5,505 nt of DNA from JAHHLP01 sp041609895 (GTDB taxonomy: Bacteria > Bacteroidota > Rhodothermia > Rhodothermales > JABDKH01): positions 1 through 5,505 of the forward strand of contig JBFIPX010000215.1 of assembly GCA_041609895.1 (NCBI GenBank), in the 5' to 3' direction. Below are positions 1 to 5,505 of this stretch, piece after piece; position 1 is the stretch's first letter; the number at the start of each line of letters is the position of its first letter. Under the pieces are notes generated by a model. That model was not told where the DNA came from, ran no database searches, and was given only the letters and a program-made list of their open reading frames with translations. Made by a program: the position numbers and the translations under genes.

Positions 1-115
1 CCACCCGGCGCATTGCAGCTTTCCAGATCTCCGATTGATAGTTAGAACGGTCAAGGCTTGAAATCAGAACGTTCTTAGCCACGGCGTGTATATCGATCGA
101 TTACCGTCTCTTGCC

Positions 116-1672
116 ATGCATTTCAACCGCGACTCAATAACCCGCTTTGCCGCTCTGGCTTGCGTGCTACTTCTGACTCAATCGCACAGAATTGCGATCG
201 CGCAGACGGTTGAAGAGGTTGCCTATCGTACCGGAATCTGTGTGGGCGGGCAGGCCGACGGCTTTGCGTGTTCCGGCGTCGATCTCCTTTCGTTCGTACC
301 TCGTTCTGCTATTGGGGGAGGGGCCGCAAGTGTAAACGACCTGTGGGGATGGACCGACCCACTGTCCGGTCGCGAGTACGGACTTATCGGCCTGAGTAAT
401 GGAACTGCGTTCGTAGACGTGACCATTCCCGAGCAGCCAGAATACATCGGCCTTCTGCCAACACAATCCTCGGAGTCGCCGTGGCGGGACATCAAGGAGT
501 ATGCAAACCACGCCTTTGTAGTATCAGAAGCAAGTGGGCACGGCGTACAGGTCTTCGACCTGACGCGGCTTCGCGGGGTTACGACGCGACCGACGATCTT
601 CGAGCCGGACGCCGTCTATACTGGCATCGGCAGCGCACACAACATCGCGATCAACCAAGAGACCGGTTACGCCTACGCCGTCGGGTCTCGAGGAGGAGAC
701 TTTCTTTGCGGCCCCGGGCTACATATGATTGACGTGCGTTTGCCGAAAGAGCCCGCTCTTGCCGGGTGCTTTGCTCATAGCGGTACCGGTAGGGCCGGCA
801 CCGGATACACGCACGACGCCCAGTGCGTGATATACCGTGGACCGGACGGGGATCACAGTGGGAAAGAGATTTGTGTCGGAGCCAACGAAAACTTCATCAG
901 CATTGCGGACGTGACCGACAAGTTGTCTCCGCGAATTATTTCCAGTGGCACGTACCCTACATCCGCTTATATCCATCAAGGTTGGTTCACGGACGACCAT
1001 CGATACTTCCTGCAGAATGACGAACTAGACGAGTCCAGGGGCGTCGTCGCGAGGACAACCACTTACATCTGGGACCTCACGGATCTTGACGCGCCCGTGG
1101 TCTTTGGAACGTATGAAGGCCCTACTACGGCCTCGGACCATAACCTCTACGTGGTCAACCACTGGGCCTACATGGCAAACTACAGAGCGGGTCTACAGGT
1201 AGTAGACTTTACGGATATCAATAATCCACGCGAGGTAGCGTTCTTTGATACGTTCCCGGCCAGTGATCTCCCGGGGACAACCGGTGCCTGGTCGGTGTAT
1301 CCATTCTTTGAGAGCGGCAACGTGCTCGTTTCCTCGATACAGGATGGCTTTTTCATTCTGCGCCCGCCGTTCAACAAATCGATTGGAATCGACACGGAAC
1401 AGCCTTCTTCGGGCCTTAACGTTGCCGTATTCCCTAATCCAGCCACCGACGTTGGTTACGTGCGAATAGAGACCGATTCAGCATCCGAGGTCGACGTTCT
1501 AGTTTTCGATGTTCTCGGCCGTGAGGTGAATCGGATTCGTACCGGACCCCTTTCCGCCGGTTCAACCAGGACCGTGCGGCTCGACACGGCAGGGCTCGCG
1601 GCCGGCAGGTATATCGTGCAGGTCCGCGGCCGCGATGGCTTCTTAAATAGGCTGATTGCCGTGGCCGGCTAA
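116..1672 (+). CDS. Secreted choice-of-anchor B (LVIVD-type) beta-propeller protein with T9SS type A sorting domain
   Basis: Predicted exported protein of 518 residues from the ATG chosen here; an in-frame GTG at 86 would add 10 residues. The ATG gives a normal signal peptide: Arg/Asp-containing n-region, hydrophobic core FAALACVLLL, and an AIA|Q cleavage site after residue 29. Neither start has a clear Shine-Dalgarno. The mature part (about 40-420) reads as seven blades with hallmarks I recall from the choice-of-anchor B family: two N-terminal Cys (C42, C52) before VDLLSFVP, then AHNIAIN, THDAQC, IHQGWF, NDELDE, TTYIWDLTDLDAP, DHNLYV and a LQVVDFTDINNP LVIVD-like motif. Six mature Cys are spaced as possible pairs (42/52, 198/218, 237/253). 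Residues about 434-518 form a T9SS type A-like domain (FPNPATD at 439-445, VFDVLGREV, GLAAGRYIVQV), implying passage through the outer membrane. The biochemical role of the family is unknown. It lies 44 bases upstream of the cytochrome-propeller gene and is probably co-transcribed with it. Family assignment is strong; function is not assigned. Confidence 0.9.
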   Translation: MHFNRDSITRFAALACVLLLTQSHRIAIAQTVEEVAYRTGICVGGQADGFACSGVDLLSFVPRSAIGGGAASVNDLWGWTDPLSGREYGLIGLSNGTAFVDVTIPEQPEYIGLLPTQSSESPWRDIKEYANHAFVVSEASGHGVQVFDLTRLRGVTTRPTIFEPDAVYTGIGSAHNIAINQETGYAYAVGSRGGDFLCGPGLHMIDVRLPKEPALAGCFAHSGTGRAGTGYTHDAQCVIYRGPDGDHSGKEICVGANENFISIADVTDKLSPRIISSGTYPTSAYIHQGWFTDDHRYFLQNDELDESRGVVARTTTYIWDLTDLDAPVVFGTYEGPTTASDHNLYVVNHWAYMANYRAGLQVVDFTDINNPREVAFFDTFPASDLPGTTGAWSVYPFFESGNVLVSSIQDGFFILRPPFNKSIGIDTEQPSSGLNVAVFPNPATDVGYVRIETDSASEVDVLVFDVLGREVNRIRTGPLSAGSTRTVRLDTAGLAAGRYIVQVRGRDGFLNRLIAVAG

Positions 1673-1716
1673 AGTAGTGCGCGGTCATCGCCTGGCTGAT
1701 CACAAACAGAACAACT

Positions 1717-3132
1717 ATGCACCCCACCTTGCGGCGCCTGGCGATAGTTTTCGTGGCTGCCCTGACCACCTCAGCATGTGAACTGTCTTCAAACCTCGAG
1801 GAGCCAGACGGCCCCGGCGGCGAGTTGACATTCTCGGGCGATGTACAGCCGATTTTCGAGTCCAAATGTACTTCGTGTCATGCCGCGGCCGTACGCCCGA
1901 TGCCCGCGGCGGGCCTGTCTTTGGATACGTGGGAACTGCTGCTTCGCGGGTCGCTCTTCGGTGAAGCGGTTATTCCTTTCGACGCTGACCGAAGCCTCCT
2001 CGTACGTCTGGCGGAAGACCGGTCGGGACCGGCTCATCCTGCGGAGGCTGGCGCCGACACGCTATCCTCAGATGAACTTCGGATCATTCGTTCGTGGATC
2101 GATCAGGGAGCGAGATCCGATGGCGGCTCGGTACCGTTCGAAGGAGTTGGCAACCCGCTTTATGTCTGCAACCAGGTCGACGCAACCGTCAGCATAGTCG
2201 ACATGGACGCCAACGTCGTAGCGCGCATTGTCGATCTGCAAGATCACGGGTTCTCCGGTTCAGCCAAGCCGCATCACGTAGCTGTGGAGCCCGACGGGTC
2301 GGCATGGTACGTGTCGCTGATCGGCGACAACACAGTGGCGAAGTTCGGCCGCGACAACAGTCTGGTGGGTCAGTTCAGTTTTGAGACACCTGGCATGCTG
2401 GCGCTCGATCCAGATAGTGAATGGCTCTACGTTGGAAGGTCGCTCTCAGCGCCGAATCCTCCGACTTCGATTGGTCGCGTCGACCGCAACGACATGACCG
2501 GCGACGAGATCTCGGTGGTGTTTGAGAGGCCGCACGCGCTTGCCGTGGGCGCTGCCGGCAGCTACGTCTATTCGGCGTCGCTGGGAGCGAACCAAATCAT
2601 CTCAATCAGGGCGAGCGATGCCGACGTATCGTTTGCTCCGGTTAGCGGCCCGCTTCACGCATTCGTGCAGCACGCTGTTTCACCGGATGGTCAGACCATG
2701 GCCTCCTCGGCACAGCTGACGTCGAGGATTATCTTCTTCGATTTGGCAGACCCCGCCCAACCGCAGGAGATCTGGTCCACGGGGACGAACGAAGCACCAT
2801 GGCATCCTTCCTTCTCGATTGATGGCGAATTTTTGCTTGTTGGCAACCAGGACGCCAACACCGTGTCCTTCGTGTCGGTTGACGCAAGGCGCGTTGAGGC
2901 CATCGTCACTGGCAATGGATTGGCGCAGCCACACGGATCCTTCGTATCGCCCAATGGCGGCACGCTATACGTGTCAAATAGAAATGCAGCGGGGTCTTAC
3001 GTGCCACGTCACGACTTTGGCGATAACCTCGACGTTGGAACGGTTGCAGTTATCGACATTGATGCACGCGAGATCGTGAAAGTGTTGGAGGTCGGTCGGT
3101 TTGCTGCCGGTATCAATGGACGGGCGCGCTAG
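1717..3132 (+). CDS. Lipoprotein with N-terminal cytochrome c-like domain fused to a YVTN-type beta-propeller
   Basis: A 471-residue protein. The ATG follows an A-rich leader (aaacagaacaact) with no Shine-Dalgarno. Residues 1-20 are a short lipoprotein-type signal (RR, hydrophobic stretch, then LTTSAC) with C21 as probable lipidated Cys; Thr at -3 makes the lipobox imperfect. Residues about 38-133 resemble the single-haem domain found in planctomycete-type and related cytochromes: DVQPIFESKCTSCH with the haem motif at 51-55, an AGLSLDTWELLLRGS segment, and the closing SSDELRIIRSWIDQGA. The usual Met-Pro-Pro axial-ligand segment is not recognisable (see findings). Residues about 147-465 are a propeller of about seven YVTN-like blades (PHHVAVEPDG, PHALAV, QHAVSPDG, WHPSFSIDG, PHGSFVSPNG), probably closed by joining the last strand to blade 1. 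It probably sits in the periplasm or on the outer membrane and could handle electrons; substrate and partners are unknown. Its last 17 bases overlap the start proposed for the next gene, suggesting translational coupling. Confidence 0.88.
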   Translation: MHPTLRRLAIVFVAALTTSACELSSNLEEPDGPGGELTFSGDVQPIFESKCTSCHAAAVRPMPAAGLSLDTWELLLRGSLFGEAVIPFDADRSLLVRLAEDRSGPAHPAEAGADTLSSDELRIIRSWIDQGARSDGGSVPFEGVGNPLYVCNQVDATVSIVDMDANVVARIVDLQDHGFSGSAKPHHVAVEPDGSAWYVSLIGDNTVAKFGRDNSLVGQFSFETPGMLALDPDSEWLYVGRSLSAPNPPTSIGRVDRNDMTGDEISVVFERPHALAVGAAGSYVYSASLGANQIISIRASDADVSFAPVSGPLHAFVQHAVSPDGQTMASSAQLTSRIIFFDLADPAQPQEIWSTGTNEAPWHPSFSIDGEFLLVGNQDANTVSFVSVDARRVEAIVTGNGLAQPHGSFVSPNGGTLYVSNRNAAGSYVPRHDFGDNLDVGTVAVIDIDAREIVKVLEVGRFAAGINGRAR

Positions 3133-5317
3133 GCGCAGGTATCGAGGGTCGTTCGTGGCCGAAGGCGTGCAGCTTCGCCGGCTCGACGCGTGGAGGGGTG
3201 CGTTCGTGGCGGGCATGGTCGGTATGGCTCTGCTGGGAATTTGTACCAGCACCGCGTTGGCACAGCCGCATGATCTCGTCCAGATCGCCGAACCTTTTCC
3301 CGTTGTAGACGGAGAGGTTATCGACGCTCCGTTTCTGGGAGGATTCGACGTCCCGCGTCCGCAGTTCGTCGACATTGATGGCGATGACGACCTCGACCTT
3401 TTTGTGCAGGAGATCAGCGGAAGTGTGATGTTTTTTGAGAACACGGGTACCTCCTCCGATCCGAATTTCGCGTTACGCACCCTTCGCTACCGGGATATCG
3501 ATGTGGGCGGCTGGTTCTTCTTCGAGGACTTGGACAGCGATGGGGATCCGGACTTGTTGAGCGGCCTATCCTTTGGGTTAATTCGGGCATATCGGAATGT
3601 GGGCACCTCCAGCGCAGCGGACTTTGTTGTTTGGTCCGACACGCTGAGAAGTAGTGATGGGACACCGCTATTGGCCGAACCGCCGTCGATACCCTTCGTG
3701 ACTGACGTCGACTGCGATGGCCGCATTGATCTTATGATCGGAGTACCCGCGGGCACGATCTCACACTACGAACTGGTCGCGCCGCCCGGCGAGCCGCCGC
3801 AGTTCGATCTGGTTGACGACCGGTATCAGGACATCGAGGTAATCGGTGGCAGCGGAAAGACGACGTCGATTCCGGGGGTGCAACACGGAGCCAGCGCGAT
3901 AGCCTTCGCTGATGTGGACAGCGATTCGGATCCGGATCTGCTGTGGGGAGACTTCTTCGAGCCGAACGTCATCCTTTTCCGAAACGACGGCACGTGCACC
4001 AACCCGTCCATGATTAGAGCGACCGACTCGTACTTGAGTGCCGGAGGGCGCGTGCTTGACACGTCCGGTCTGAACGTGCCTAGAGCCGTCGACATCGATG
4101 ATGATTCGGACGTTGATCTGTTCGTCGGCGTCATGGGCGGAGCGTTTCTTCCTGCGACTACATCGATCGAGAATTTCTATTTCCTGGAGGCGACGCCGAT
4201 TGGGTTCGATCTCGTGAGCCGACGTTATGTCCCAACGATCGACGTGGGATCCGAGGCTGCGCCTGCGCTCGCGGACCTCGACGCCGACGGAGATCTTGAC
4301 CTGCTGGTCGGAAACGTCATCGATCCGGTTGATCCATCGAGGGGTTCGGTCACCTTCTTTCGCAATACGGGTACGCCCACGGCTCCTGTCTTGCGATTGG
4401 AGGATGCAGACTTCTTGGGATTTGACGGCGGTTTCTCTCCAACACCGTCGCCGGTCGACATCGACGGTGACGGCGATAGCGATGTTGCATTGGGCCGTTT
4501 TGACGGTGAGGTGACTCTCTATCTTAACGTCGGTACTCCCGGCAACCCTGTCTGGCAACTCGAAAGCGACAACTTCCTCGCCACGGACGTTGGTTCGGAC
4601 AGCGTTCCTGCTGTCGGCGACCTCGACGGTGATGGAGATCTCGACGTGGTCGTCGGTGAATCGAGCGGTCTGCTGAACTTCTTCCGCAATGAAGGCACCT
4701 CGGCCAGCCCGATCCTCGTCCTCGAGACAGAGGAGTTCGCCGGCATTGATGTGGGACAGAAGAGTCGGCCGCGGCTCGTAGACTACGACCGGGACGGGGA
4801 TCTCGACCTCTTCGTCGGATCAAATCGTGGCGAGGTCTCCTACTATCGCAATGATGGAGATTCCTCCCGGCCGGTTTTTGTGCAGTCCGAGGCTATACAG
4901 GTAGGCCTGATCGGTACCGTTTCGCCGGCCTTCGCTGACATTGATGGAGACACCGACGCAGATCTATTCGTCGGGACGCCTTCCGGCGGACTTCTTTACT
5001 ACCGCAACGACGTAGTCGCGACAGGAATCGGTAGAACGCGTCCGGTCCCGGGTCAGCCTCCGCAACTTGAGGCGTACCCAATTCCTGCGACAGGTTTTGT
5101 CACTGTGGCAGTGAAGGGGCTGCGCCCGACGGCACGATATCGAATCGACATCATTGACGTTGTAGGCAGGGCGCTGAGATCCTTCGTGCCGGACGCCACG
5201 AACGACTTAGTCGAGGGGTTGAAAATCGATCTGTCTGGTATCGCGTCGGGTCCGGTGATGCTTCGCCTTTCCAACGAGGATGGCGCGGTTGCGGCAAGGG
5301 CTGTGGTCGTGCTTTGA
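3116..5317 (+). CDS. Secreted FG-GAP/VCBS repeat protein with divergent T9SS-type C-terminal domain
   Basis: A 733-residue protein from the ATG at 3116. Alternatives are TTG 3101, GTG 3155 (preceded by GAGGG) and GTG 3167; all keep the signal peptide, whose core FVAGMVGMALLGICTSTALA ends in an ALA|Q site after residue 49. The mature protein has ten repeats of 52-69 residues. Each carries an acidic loop such as DIDGDDDLD, DLDADGDLD or DYDRDGDLD, starting at residues 86, 138, 197, 266, 326, 387, 448, 502, 556 and 608. Most repeats also carry an FFRNxGTxxxP strand and several an IDVG motif. These are hallmarks of FG-GAP/VCBS repeats, which bind calcium in integrin-like propellers. Residues about 652-733 match a T9SS type A-like domain in outline (AYPIPATG, IDIIDVVGRALRSF, then a DLSGIASG turn), but with PIP in place of the usual PNP. 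It is likely a secreted or surface-attached calcium-binding protein. It is the last gene of the probable operon and converges on a minus-strand gene. The repeat family is secure; the start and the function are not. Confidence 0.9.
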   Translation: MDGRARRRYRGSFVAEGVQLRRLDAWRGAFVAGMVGMALLGICTSTALAQPHDLVQIAEPFPVVDGEVIDAPFLGGFDVPRPQFVDIDGDDDLDLFVQEISGSVMFFENTGTSSDPNFALRTLRYRDIDVGGWFFFEDLDSDGDPDLLSGLSFGLIRAYRNVGTSSAADFVVWSDTLRSSDGTPLLAEPPSIPFVTDVDCDGRIDLMIGVPAGTISHYELVAPPGEPPQFDLVDDRYQDIEVIGGSGKTTSIPGVQHGASAIAFADVDSDSDPDLLWGDFFEPNVILFRNDGTCTNPSMIRATDSYLSAGGRVLDTSGLNVPRAVDIDDDSDVDLFVGVMGGAFLPATTSIENFYFLEATPIGFDLVSRRYVPTIDVGSEAAPALADLDADGDLDLLVGNVIDPVDPSRGSVTFFRNTGTPTAPVLRLEDADFLGFDGGFSPTPSPVDIDGDGDSDVALGRFDGEVTLYLNVGTPGNPVWQLESDNFLATDVGSDSVPAVGDLDGDGDLDVVVGESSGLLNFFRNEGTSASPILVLETEEFAGIDVGQKSRPRLVDYDRDGDLDLFVGSNRGEVSYYRNDGDSSRPVFVQSEAIQVGLIGTVSPAFADIDGDTDADLFVGTPSGGLLYYRNDVVATGIGRTRPVPGQPPQLEAYPIPATGFVTVAVKGLRPTARYRIDIIDVVGRALRSFVPDATNDLVEGLKIDLSGIASGPVMLRLSNEDGAVAARAVVVL
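3144..3148 (+). promoter_or_regulatory. Possible Shine-Dalgarno (GAGGG) for a GTG start at 3155
   Basis: GAGGG lies six bases before an in-frame GTG at 3155, which would give the VCBS protein a compact 36-residue signal peptide and place its start 22 bases after the upstream stop codon. Against this, the other two genes in the window show no Shine-Dalgarno, as is common in Bacteroidota, so the match may be chance and the ATG at 3116 remains possible. Confidence 0.3.
3371..4963 (+). repeat. Ten tandem VCBS/FG-GAP coding repeats
   Basis: Acidic DxDxDGDxD-type loops begin at 3371, 3527, 3704, 3911, 4091, 4274, 4457, 4619, 4781 and 4937, at intervals of 156, 177, 207, 180, 183, 183, 162, 162 and 156 bases. 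The composite unit reads roughly as GxVxFFRNxGT, then P and an acidic/aromatic stretch, then IDVG, then P and the DxDGDGDLDLxVG loop. DNA identity between units is low apart from the Asp/Gly codon runs, so this is an old protein-level repeat rather than a recent DNA duplication. Loops 4 (DVDSDSDPD), 5 (DIDDDSDVD) and 10 (DIDGDTDAD) lack the second Gly. Loop 3 (DVDCDGRID) has an Arg within it and may bind metal poorly. Confidence 0.85.
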
Positions 5318-5362
5318 GGCTGGCGCGCGAGTAAGCGCTTGGTACAATGTGAGGATTGAGCC

Positions 5363-5503
5363 TTAGCGCCGCCCTCCAGCGAAGTGGTACAGGCCCAGCA
5401 CGAGGATCGCTCCACCAAGCATGAGGCTGATCGGAAGTCCGACGGGTTCTTCGGGCCGTGGGAGGAGCAGTTCGCGATTCACAGTAATCCACGGCCAAAG
5501 CGC
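5363..5503 (-). CDS. 3' end of a convergent gene; C-terminal tail with one membrane segment (partial)
   Basis: Reading the minus strand inward from the window edge gives 46 open codons and a TAA (5365-5363), so the gene starts outside the window; first full codon 5503-5501. The tail begins ALWPWITVNRELLLPRPEEP. A hydrophobic stretch of about 19 residues follows (GLPISLMLGGAILVLGLYH), ending FAGGRR. This looks like the last transmembrane helix of a membrane protein with a short positive tail. A C-terminal sorting signal made of a short motif, a helix and Arg residues is a weaker alternative. The protein family cannot be recognised from this fragment. The frame is supported by its coding-like, hydrophobic composition and by its position just 45 bases from the convergent stop at 5317, not by homology. 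Confidence 0.6.
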   Translation of the reverse strand, partial: ALWPWITVNRELLLPRPEEPVGLPISLMLGGAILVLGLYHFAGGRR

Positions 5504-5505
5504 GC

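Noticed and set aside
68..100. Small palindromes GAACGTTC (68-75) and ATCGATCGAT (91-100) near the first start
   Set aside because: Perfect 8-10 base palindromes occur by chance at this frequency; there is no second copy or promoter to make an operator credible.
1..115. Promoter or end of an upstream gene before the first coding region
   Set aside because: No Bacteroidota-type TAnnTTTG element or good sigma70 pair was found; TTGATA at 35-40 has only TTGAAA at -10 distance. Two frames run open from the edge to stops at 43-45 and 59-61, too short to judge.
2974..3480. 168-codon minus-strand open frame spanning the junction of the second and third genes
   Set aside because: It runs antisense to two well-supported genes, has no domain, signal or start context, and its Ser/Arg/Thr/Pro-rich composition is typical of a shadow frame.
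3761..4558. 265-codon open frame on the minus strand inside the VCBS gene
   Set aside because: It is antisense to strongly supported repeats; the regular Asp/Gly codons of the acidic loops, read backwards, give an Arg/Asp/Val-rich sequence without stops and with no recognisable domain.
5317..5369. Possible bidirectional terminator between the convergent genes
   Set aside because: Only weak pairings exist: a 5-base AGGCT/AGCCT pair with a 37-base loop, a GGCGC/GCGCT stem with a wobble, and an unlooped AAGCGCTT palindrome at 5333-5340. No T-tract follows.

Overview
The window carries three same-strand genes for exported, repeat-built proteins, plus the 3' end of a convergent gene on the minus strand. 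The likely source is a fairly GC-rich member of the Bacteroidota/Rhodothermota (FCB) group, with Rhodothermales or Balneolales-like bacteria the best guess. This rests on three observations. Two of the proteins end in type IX secretion (T9SS) type A-like sorting domains. Both of those have signal peptides that appear to be cut just before a glutamine, which is typical of Bacteroidota. The first belongs to the 'choice-of-anchor B' (LVIVD-type) family, common in that group. No 16S or other marker gene is present, so the taxonomy is inference.

Layout. Positions 1-115 are non-coding or the tail of an unseen upstream gene, with no convincing promoter. Positions 116-1672 encode a choice-of-anchor B seven-bladed propeller with a C-terminal T9SS domain. 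After a 44-base gap, 1717-3132 encodes a lipoprotein with an N-terminal c-type haem domain (CTSCH) fused to a YVTN-like seven-bladed propeller. Overlapping its end, about 3116-5317 encodes a VCBS/FG-GAP protein with ten acidic DxDxDG-type loops and a divergent T9SS domain. A 45-base gap separates this from a minus-strand gene (stop at 5363-5365), of which only the last 46 codons are visible; these encode a C-terminal membrane segment.

How the genes may work together. Short spacing and one overlap suggest a single transcript. All three products should be outside the cytoplasm: one lipoprotein, and two T9SS cargo proteins that are released or anchored at the surface. The most interesting feature is that the first two propellers each place one His (or Trp/Met) at the same register in nearly every blade, and the second propeller is fused to a cytochrome domain. 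This permits a hypothesis of a surface-located redox or metal-binding module. Nothing in the sequence proves it, because His at that position is also common in ordinary YVTN repeats. I see no RNA genes, mobile elements, CRISPR arrays or defence genes.
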